Shown here in pieces: positions 57,023-64,000 of a stretch of 64,000 nt of DNA. Numbering within the stretch: the first letter of the stretch is position 1; every line of letters begins with the position of its first letter. The position numbers were made by a program, and so were the translations under genes. The stretch comes from Siphonodentalium dalli (taxonomy: Eukaryota; Mollusca; Scaphopoda; Gadilida; Siphonodentaliidae). The notes below the pieces were generated by a model. The model was not told where the DNA came from, ran no database searches, and saw only the letters and a program-made list of their open reading frames with translations. The stretch lies in the NCBI GenBank assembly GCA_032622095.1, contig CP136067.1, positions 174,566,556 to 174,630,555 of the forward strand, read 5' to 3'.

Positions 57023-58109
57023 TAATAAAAGAAATTTCAACATCTAAAGGTATTAGTTCATACGTCTGTCAGACATCAGAATCCTGGTGCCGATCTATAT
57101 GTTGTTATTCACACCAGTTTCACTGAGAGTGAACCGTAACCTTTCTGATTGGCTTTTATCGGATAAGACCAATCTAGCGCTATATATAAAGGAAGAAATC
57201 ACCCACACAAATCGATTAATAGACAATGAATTTCCGTAGACAATCACTTTAGATTCCATTTCACATCCATAAATCCTAATGTATAGCGATTGGGCTTGGC
57301 GGGAATGACAGAGGGACAGATTCCACATCAACCTCAACTGCATGTACCTATATAGAGTGGTGATATAGGTGTTCTTGTGTGGTAATTTTGTATCCAAATT
57401 GTTCATTTGTGGCATAAGATCTTCCACATATGTACACGTACATACTTAGTGAGTACATATCTGGAGCCACTCAGGAATTTCACTTTAACCCGCTTTTGAT
57501 TTTTTTTCCAGAATTTAGCGAGTAGTGATTATGGAAAATATATGCCACAATTATTCTTGTATGCATATGAATTGTGTGAGTTGAAATTTTGCACATATAA
57601 TAATTTTCAAAAGATAAATCTTGTTGGGTTATTGTTTCTGAACTGAAACTGGAATGTGTTTCTCTGACAAAACTACATGTCAAGTTCGAATGTGCGTTCG
57701 GTCAAATTATGCAGCCCTTCCACACATGCATATGAAATGGTGATTTGTGTATTGTTTTATGGGAACGGTCTGTGCTAATTGTATCAAGTCCTGGCAATAA
57801 CTATTGTGAAACAATAAGAACCAATATTCCATACCTAAATTTTTCAATTTTGACAGAATATTTGGCAAAAGAAACTTTGAGCCAGCACAAACACATGATT
57901 GCCTAGCGACGAGAAACCTCAATAAACCAGATTATCCATCGCAATATACTACATAATACTAATCTCTAATTTCCGGTAAACGCATTTGAATTGGCCAGTT
58001 ATTTCTTTTGCTATAATATGTGATCGAATAAAATAAATGGAAGCTCTACATGCAATATCTGTTAACCATTTCTTTACTAAAACGATTCTCCCATTAAGCT
58101 ATTTAAATA
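57023..58109. other. Unassigned DNA
   Basis: A minus-strand frame of 110 codons (57095-57427) has no recognisable motif. Nothing else is seen. Confidence 0.45.
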
Positions 58110-58260
58110 TACATTGGAATTGTACATTATTCATTTGAAGTGGTGTTCAGGATAAATAAGCAGACGATAGATAAAACAGGAGTTCTATTTATTGGAGGGA
58201 AATTGTCAGATAAACACGCTGTCTAAAAAAAATAACGTCCATTTGGGAACTATAAAATAC
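58110..58260 (+). repeat. Dispersed repeat Z, copy 2
   Basis: TTCATTTGAAGTGGTGTTCA and TCTATTTATTGGAGGGAAAT, collinear with 38027-38170. Confidence 0.65.
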
Positions 58261-58473
58261 TCATTATCTTAATATTTCCTGAGGGAACTACTCGCCAACG
58301 AGTACTTAATAACGAAATGGTTAACCCTTTACCCAACAAAACGGCCAAAACCGGCCAAATAAAGCTTCAACAGCCTAAAATATCTTCGGTCTGTCTCAAT
58401 AGAACCATACACATATGGATATCATTGGAACCGGCTCCTTGATCACATTGTGGTAGTTACAGTTATGCCCTGT

Positions 58474-58542
58474 GCCAATGCATTCTCTTATATATGCGAG
58501 TCGACCATAGGTCGCCTCGCATATATAAGAGAATGCATTGGC
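58474..58542 (+). repeat. 69-nt hairpin 1 of P5
   Basis: Same palindrome as in P3. Confidence 0.9.
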
Positions 58543-58620
58543 CTAAACAATTCTTTTTTTAACACTTTTTACTATTTTTTCTTACATTCTTTAACAATTT
58601 TATAATTTTTAATGTGTTAA

Positions 58621-58689
58621 GCCAATGCATTCTCTTATATATGCGAGGCGACCTATGGTCGACTCGCATATATAAGAGAATGCATTGGC
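58621..58689 (+). repeat. 69-nt hairpin 2 of P5
   Basis: Same palindrome as in P3, inverse sense. Confidence 0.9.
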
Positions 58690-58849
58690 ACAGGGCCGTT
58701 CTGTTGGGTAAAGGGTTAACCGCTTAATTCTCTGAACGAATGACACGAATGAATCATTTCAACGAACATTGTATCGATTCGATGTCGTAATATCATTGTG
58801 CACGTAATGCATCCCTTGTTTATATTTTAATTTGCGATGCAAGGTACCT

Positions 58850-59070
58850 TAAAGCGACAGGGCGGTATTCCTAATTGGAAAATATGACTCTGGGCCCAGT
58901 TTAATGAAAGCGACTTATGACATAGTTGGGATTTAAGATGGTCTTAAGTTCGAACACTTCAGATCAGACATAAGTGCGTTTCACGAACAAGGTCTTAAAT
59001 TAAGATGGTCTTAACTTGGTCTTAACTTTAAGTCTGGTTTGAATATGCGATATGTTCGTAGTTTATGACC
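58850..59070 (+). repeat. Probable dispersed repeat rich in TCTTAA words
   Basis: GGGCCCAGTTTAATGAAAGC is followed by several TGGTCTTAA and TTAAGATGGTCTTAA units. I see it once here. The style is that of a miniature element. Confidence 0.45.
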
Positions 59071-59119
59071 GTAGTTTGTGACCATACACCGATTGATCTT
59101 GTATCATCAAAAACGTCAT

Positions 59120-59940
59120 TAACAAAATAGTTAAAGTGCTAAATTTCAGCATTTTTGTCAGTTAGTTTTAGCTCAAATTTACAAACTCAGGTTTGAGCTA
59201 TTGTCATGGGTTGGCGTCCGTTCGGACGTGTGTGTACGTCCGTAAACAATTTCTTTTAGCACTCTGAATGTCACATTTCTCTTCCGATCGTCACCAAACT
59301 TCATATGGATCTTCGGGGTTACCTCTGGATCCGAAATTCGTTAAAAAACATGACCACCATCAGCCATCTTGTATTTAAAATTTGAACTCATCGGCACACC
59401 CTGCAGTCCGCATTTATTGGAGAATTGTTTTGAAAATTTACAGTCATGTTTAGATGGGAGCTATCGAATTTGAGCGATTTTCTATGAAAAACATGTCCAC
59501 CGGCAGCCATCTTGGATTTTATTCTTTACATGACTAAATCCTTCGGCACACCCTAAGACCACATCCCTCATTCGATCGTCACCAAATTTACATGGATTTT
59601 CTGGGTGACCACTAGATGGCACCCTACGACCACACCCCCTCATCCGATCAACACTAACTTCATATTGATCATCAGTGTCTGCACTAGGTGGGGAGCCATC
59701 AAATTTTTCATTTTTTTTGGAAAACATGGCCACCAGCACCATTTCACAATTGGATCCATCGGCACACGCTGCAGCCGACATTTTTAGGAGAGATGTTCGA
59801 TCTAAAACATGGCTGCCGGCAGTCATCTTCGATTTTACTCTTTGCATCACTAATTATTTCGGAATGCCATTACAGCCAACATTTTCACCAATTTATACCA
59901 AACTTCATTTGGCTCTTCGGGTTGACCTCTGATATTATAT
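59120..59940 (+). repeat. Degenerate repeats with CCATCTTG and CATCGGCACACC units
   Basis: After CGTCCGTTCGGACGTG, diverged units recur: CGATCGTCACCAAACTTCAT, GGATCTTCGGGGTTACCTCT, AAACATGRCCACCRSCAGCC, ATCTTGGATTTTA and CATCGGCACACCCTGCAG. The opening palindrome around CCGTTCGGACG and the tandem build recall family R. Opposed open frames here are shadows of the repeats. Confidence 0.65.
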
Positions 59941-60184
59941 AAACATTTAAACTGTCCGCATTACTTATCGCTCCATTATAATGTATGACAGTATCCACTC
60001 TCTCAAAGTTGAGCTACAGTGTAATTGACACATTCTTCTTGAATTTCACTCGACCAGGCAGTCGCTGGCAAGATATGAAGGCTTATGCAGTTCAGTTCTG
60101 GGTGACAGGATGTTCTTTGTGAGCCCGTCCCCGTAGACTTAGCAATAACTAGACCAGAGCATGCCATGATTCTATGCTCACGGT

Positions 60185-60228
60185 GTGGAATCACGTGGCT
60201 TCTAGTTGATGAGTACCACGCACTCAAA
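60185..60228 (+). promoter_or_regulatory. Possible promoter-proximal region: E-box and YY1-like start site
   Basis: CACGTG at 60192-60197 is a palindromic E-box. CAAAATGGCGG over the start codon at 60229 matches the YY1 consensus (AANATGGCGG), which in animal genes often lies at or just after the transcription start. Confidence 0.4.
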
Positions 60229-60271
60229 ATGGCGGATGTGACAGAAAACACAACGAGCAACGAAGAAAAAG
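60229..60271 (+). CDS. Candidate exon 1 of a small C2H2 zinc-finger gene
   Basis: The ATG lies in a strong context (AAAATGGCG) and opens MADVTENTTSNEEK before the donor AAAAAG followed by GTAATA. The exon ends in phase 1. The acceptor at 61341 accepts the same phase, and the joining codon becomes GAT (Asp) with the frame open into a zinc finger. A short, hydrophilic first exon starting MADV, with a YY1-like site at the ATG, looks like a real cellular gene. No transcript evidence is available, and an element-derived origin is not excluded. Confidence 0.55.
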
Positions 60272-61341
60272 GTAATAAACTAGGATATGACATATTACAT
60301 ATTATTTTGACAGCTATGAGTAGATGCTTTACTATTTTTCAAACAAGCTGATACCTCATGTGTTACAAAACTCACATTTGTTTGCTCTAACATTCTGACC
60401 AAAAGTCGTCAGTCGGAGGATTTTCCACGATGTGTTTACTGGTGTATTCCACGAACATTTTCTATTTTCATGCTTTTACTCTGCTGGGACCAAAACTATT
60501 ATTACTAATGGTATGTCTACTGAAAGAAAGCACATTTAGTTGGCACTATTTTGAACACTGCTTTTAAATAAATTGTTTTTCCTTTCGAATCGTAGCTTTT
60601 TCATTAGTGGTGAGTGTACATGCACCACAATTAAGTGATGATTTACCACGAACTTGTTCAGAATCGATTGAATAAATAGAGGATACCAAACCAATCAACC
60701 GGCTTAAAGCGAAATTTACAAAAGGTGAACTCTCCATATGTGCAAGATGCAGGCCTAATTTACTGGAATTTCGCTATAAACTGAGTCGACTTGAAGATTA
60801 TATACTGATGTATGGCCCAAGCAAACTACGGTTTTGTTCAATTGGGGTAATAAATTAAACTGTACCATAGCTGTAAAGCATGTGGTTAAGTTATATTTAT
60901 GCTACTTGTCCTATTCATGCTGAATTGGTCACTCTCATTTGTTTGTGTGTGATAAAGGTACACATTAGTTTGAGTTTAAGCTGTTGCTTTCATTTTTAAA
61001 TTGTGTGAACTGCTATATAGTGAAAGAATGTAGTCAACTAATGTATCCTTTGATATGTTGTCCTGCAATGTAACACAAAAATACCCCGTCGACCGCAGAT
61101 GAACCTGGGTACGTTTATAACGATTTCTCCCAACCTGGGTACCTAGCTTTATCACAATTTTCAGAACCTGGGTACCTTTATCACAAAAACCGATGAGACT
61201 GACCAATTCAGCGGTAGTAATGGTCGTTGATCACCATTTTGTATTGAGTCTAATGACCGTAAGAAATGTTTGACCATAAAATAACACGAAATAATGTCAC
61301 AAATATATTCTTGCGTAGGATTTGTGGTTTTTATTTTTCAG
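60272..61341 (+). other. Putative intron of the zinc-finger gene
   Basis: It opens GTAATA and closes TTTTTATTTTTCAG, 1,070 bp. It contains three short tandem units of AACCTGGGTACCTTTATCAC type near 61108-61190 and no recognised element. Confidence 0.5.
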
Positions 61342-61517
61342 ATGAAATGCCTGAGAACAAGTCAGTTATGATGTGTAGCACATGTGACAAGCAGTGTGGG
61401 TCGAAGTCAGGCCTCAGTACCCATACACGTGGCCACAAGAAAGAGGATTTAAGATTTCTGGTTGTTTTTATATTGAATAAAAGCGAATCTTGTAACATTG
61501 TTTTATTGTTTTGTTAA
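61342..61517 (+). CDS. Candidate exon 2 with one C2H2 zinc finger
   Basis: After the acceptor the frame reads EMPENKSV and then MMCSTCDKQCGSKSGLSTHT with RGH: a canonical C-x2-C-x12-H-x3-H finger with the usual Leu. HKKEDLRF follows and a stop at 61515-61517. Residues after KKED look less gene-like, so the coding exon may splice out there (weak donors near 61459 and 61493) or end with the transcript: AATAAA lies at 61476-61481. Such fingers bind DNA or other proteins, and they also occur in retrotransposon proteins. The family is not identified. Confidence 0.55.
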
Positions 61518-61833
61518 TTGGTCACGCAATCACACACTCGTCTTAAGGGCCAATCTTCTTGCTGGGTACCATTTTGGATTCGTTGCATCGAGCCTTATCC
61601 CAGCGGAATCAAGGAGACCCTTTCATGAACGAATTCCGATCATTAGATTATGGATACGGCGTCTTCCTTTTGCCTCCCAGATAGTCTTCTCATTTCTTTG
61701 GTATCGAATGTGTGATTTCTGAAAAATGGGTGGTTTTGTCTGATTAAAAATAATAATAACCATGTAGTGCCAATGAGGGAAATATATAACATAATGCCTG
61801 TATCCCATGATGTAAATTTCTGTAAAGTTTCTG
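61518..61833. other. Unassigned DNA
   Basis: The minus-strand frame 61623-62177 mostly translates the GC-rich tandem repeat to the right and is not a gene. Confidence 0.5.
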
Positions 61834-62180
61834 GGTGGTATTTGGGGCGGGGCACCCACCCATGCCGTCAAATCAACCGAAATCCTTACCGTTCTCGAAA
61901 ATGGTCCATACCCCATTTTCACCCCCTCGGAGAGGTAACCCCCGGGTGATGGATGGGGGTTCGGGGTTTTTCTATGTGGTATTTGGGGCGGGCCAACCAC
62001 CCACACCGTCAAATCGGCCGAAATCCTTACCGTTCTCGAAAATGGTCCATACCCAATTTTCACCCTTCTGGGTGGTACCCCCTGGGTGATGGGTGAGGTC
62101 GGCGTGTTTCTATGGATTATTTGGGGCGGGCCACCCACCGATGCCGTCAAATCGGCCGAAAATGGTCCATACCCCATGGT
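61834..62180 (+). repeat. ~140-bp tandem repeat, three units
   Basis: The units start GTATTTGGGGCGG at about 61837, 61977 and 62117. They carry CACCCA.CCATGCCGTCAAAT, CCGAAATCCTTACCGTTCTC, GAAAATGGTCCATACCC and CCCCCGGGTGATGG. A fourth piece is at 62728-62825. Confidence 0.85.
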
Positions 62181-62727
62181 TCGGCCCGGTGTGCGAACAT
62201 TTTGAAAATCTTACCAAGAAAATCGCAAAATCCTAGCATCTAGACTAGCCTCAAACCTTCCTAGAGTTGGAAATTTCAAACCTGACACCCCCACTTAGGT
62301 TGGAAAATTTCTATCTGATGACAATTCCAATGACAATGTTGACCAAATAATGACTATTGTTTTCTTAAATTAACTAGCAATTTTTTACTGGCCATGTGAG
62401 GGGGGGGGGGACCAGGACACAAGCTTTCCAAGTGTTGGAAATTTCCAACTTGTCACCCCCTATGGTTGGAAATTTTCCAACTGATGGCCATTTCAGTCAA
62501 AATTTTGACAAAAATTGGAGAATATGCAAATATTGGTCCAAAAACAATTAATTCCCCCCAATAAATTGTTTGAGATTCAAACTACAAGAAAATTTTCAAC
62601 CTATTGTTGGTGTGAAATTTCCAACTAATGTGTCAGGTATGAAATTTCAAACTGTTGAAAATTGTGACTAAAGTTGGGGGAGACCCCCCCCCTCCAACAA
62701 AAAACATGTCGCCGCGTCCCTGCATCG
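62181..62727 (-). mobile_element. Family K segment inside the ~140-bp tandem repeat
   Basis: It is rich in GTTGGAAATTTCCAAC palindromes. 62465-62707 matches 55877-56072 in reverse. A G run (62400-62409) and a C run (62684-62692) are present. The tandem repeat resumes after it. Confidence 0.65.
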
Positions 62728-62825
62728 AGGTGGTAACCCCCATGGGTGATGGGTGGGGGACCGGGTGTTTCTAAGGGGTATTTGGGGCGGGTCACCCACT
62801 CATACCGTCAAATCGACCGAAAGAG
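62728..62825 (+). repeat. Fourth unit of the ~140-bp tandem repeat
   Basis: GGTGGTAACCCCCATGGGTG and GGTATTTGGGGCGGGTCACC, ending CCGTCAAATCGACCGAAA. Confidence 0.8.
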
Positions 62826-63430
62826 ATATTTGTGAGAATAAGGAATAGGGAATAAGTTCCAAATGTCATGTTCGTCCCAAAAACTAAATATGCGAACATG
62901 CAGCAAAGAGATAAAATGAAAATGGGCTAATAACCAAGATAGTATTTTTACACGTCCATACATATGTATCAATCAGTCATATGTTTACTGTTTTGTTGAG
63001 ATATAATTAGGATAGTGGGTAAGCGTCACGAATTTAGTGAAACCCGAACGGTATGATACTTACCTCACTGGCATTTTGGCCTACCTCAATAAAGAAGTCC
63101 ACATGGCAATTAATCCTCAAGTTTAGAAACGTGTAGATGCTTATACATGCAGTGTATCGTGAACAAACGGATCTGATAACAAATCAGCCAAAGGACACTT
63201 CGACGAGGTGTGATTGACCATAGTCCAAAACTTATGACAATAAAAGACAGAACCACGCCCTATCGTTGCCAATACAGCGAATTTTTTGGACTGCTGCCAT
63301 AATGTTCTATACCCTTCGAATGTTCACACAGATATATGAATAAACTAATGAGACATTATTGAAGTATATGCCGTATGAGTCTGTGTCAATAATAAATGGG
63401 AATAAAAGAAAGTAACACCATTTAAGACTC
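62826..63430. other. Unassigned DNA
   Basis: Nothing recognised. Confidence 0.5.
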
Positions 63431-63567
63431 ATTTGAGTTTTTAAAAAACACGAGCTTTCGGTTATCTAGTAGCCTTTATCAAGTATGAAGTGAACAAATA
63501 GTGAAAAGTCGTTGACGTTGAAAGTGTCCCTCACGATGACGTGCATAACAAGAGTGACGGAAAGCGT
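63431..63567 (-). mobile_element. Probable 3' sequence of the Penelope-like element
   Basis: It follows the stop codon and includes the hammerhead-like motif, then TTTTTTAAAAACTCAAATGA. The outer border is not visible. Confidence 0.5.
63451..63483 (-). ncRNA. Hammerhead-ribozyme-like motif downstream of the Penelope-like ORF
   Basis: On the minus strand CTTGATAAAGGC is followed by a small stem-loop (GGCTA...TAACC with one mismatch) and CGAAAG. This resembles the hammerhead core CUGAUGA - stem II - GAAA. The core is imperfect (an extra U, and the G of UGAUGA is A), so this copy is probably inactive. Penelope-like elements are known to carry hammerhead motifs in their terminal sequences. Confidence 0.4.
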
Positions 63568-64000
63568 CTACGTCGCGGCTGCTCCCGAGTGCCGAATCCC
63601 CCGGAAATTATGCAGTACAGCGTAATATGAGAGAAAACCATAGTCCCTGTTTAACCCTTTCCGGATGGTGTCCATGTAGGTTATTAATTTCAACTCTACT
63701 GTTTTCCTTGCTCTCAGTCGTTTCAATCCTGCTCTGAGAACTCTGACCTCGAGGTCTTCCTCTGAATGGCGAGAAGAGTTAAAATGTTCTCCCACGGGCA
63801 CGAATATATTTTCTGATGTTATGTCATGCCGGTGTCCATTCATGCGGCCTCTGAGGGTTTGGCCCGTCTCTCCGATGTAGATAAGCCCGGGACACTGTCT
63901 GCACGTCAGAGCATACACAACACCTTCAGAGCTGCACGAGAATAACCCATTCGGTGTGATAGATTTCCCGGTACTGTTGGTCAGAGTTCCATTTGTCACA
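63568..64000 (-). CDS. Penelope-like element, C-terminal GIY-YIG-type endonuclease (partial)
   Basis: The frame runs in from the right window edge, 143 codons visible, and ends at 63568. It contains GVVYALTCRQCPGLIYIGET with GQTLRGRMNGHRHDI, then VGEHFNSSRHS and a closing region with GLNRDYGFLSYY. The VYxLTC..C...YIGETGxxLRxRxxxH pattern is the endonuclease of Penelope-like elements. The Arg in LRxR, the downstream His residues and the Glu in VELK are where the family keeps its catalytic residues. The reverse transcriptase would lie upstream, outside the window. No stop or frameshift is seen, so this part is intact. The 3' side (63430-63567) probably belongs to the same element. Confidence 0.9.
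   Translation of the reverse strand, partial: VTNGTLTNSTGKSITPNGLFSCSSEGVVYALTCRQCPGLIYIGETGQTLRGRMNGHRHDITSENIFVPVGEHFNSSRHSEEDLEVRVLRAGLKRLRARKTVELKLITYMDTIRKGLNRDYGFLSYYAVLHNFRGIRHSGAAAT

Larger units (their letters stand above)
58321..58719 (+). mobile_element. Family P piggyBac-like element with twin hairpins (P5)
   Basis: TTAA at 58321-58324 and 58716-58719. The ends are CCCTTTACCCAACAAAACGG and CCGTTCTGTTGGGTAAAGGG. Hairpins lie at 58474-58542 and 58621-58689. Nearly identical to P3 in the same orientation. Confidence 0.93.

Noticed and set aside
61623-62177. 184-codon minus-strand open frame
   Set aside because: It is a translation of the 140-bp tandem repeat (proline/glycine-rich, repeated peptides), with no start or domain support.

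Overview
The window is AT-rich, repeat-dominated nuclear DNA of a eukaryote, most likely a marine invertebrate. The clues are a tRNA-derived SINE with an (ATCA)n tail, a second tRNA-type SINE, a CR1/L2-like LINE ending in a TATAAATGC-(ATT)n tail, a Penelope-like element, large numbers of short inverted-repeat DNA elements, and splice-site-like exon borders. A mollusc or another lophotrochozoan would fit, but that is a guess. No prokaryotic operon, rRNA or ordinary tRNA gene is visible. Almost all short open frames are chance frames or shadows of repeats.

Layout. Positions 697-7670 are one satellite array of about 196-bp half-units, mostly alternating as two types to give a dimer of about 393 bp. 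Inside it a 1,965-bp block of five dimers is duplicated almost exactly. From 8 to 18 kb there is a CR1/L2-like LINE remnant (minus strand, 10008-11345) and a second LINE remnant (plus strand, 13941-16550) broken by a 36-bp minisatellite and by a roughly 0.7-kb insertion. From 17 to 60 kb the DNA is a patchwork of repeat families with several copies each. Family P (TTAA target, CCCTTTACCCAACA ends, one or two 69-nt hairpins, piggyBac-like) lies at 8.4, 16.7, 24.1, 48.9 and 58.3 kb. Family T (TTAA target, 20-bp ends) lies at 8.1, 28.4, 34.2, 35.6, 49.9 and 50.3 kb. Family M (TTAA/TTCA target) lies at 12.9, 22.3, 27.4, 38.2, 41.1, 41.7 and 55.9 kb. Families N, R, Y, S, Q, Z and K have two to five copies each. 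Several large foldback elements and one small TA-flanked mariner-like element complete the set. Many are nested or abut at a shared TTAA, so relative ages can be read.

Possible genes. The best candidate for a cellular gene is a two-exon reading frame with one C2H2 zinc finger (60229-60271 joined to 61342-61517). It has phase-matched splice sites and a YY1-like start context. A weaker candidate is a phase-matched exon pair at 31960-32060 and 33184-33330. A decayed minus-strand frame at 44450-45262 resembles an element-borne nuclease-like domain plus a zinc-binding knuckle. The right edge (63568-64000, minus) is the C-terminal endonuclease part of a Penelope-like element whose reverse transcriptase would lie outside the window.

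How it fits together. This is not a set of cooperating genes but a record of repeated insertion: non-autonomous DNA elements landing in TTAA sites, often in or beside each other, a SINE and a LINE that share a 3' tail, and a satellite still being reshaped by unequal exchange. All family assignments are by eye from the sequence. No database search was run.
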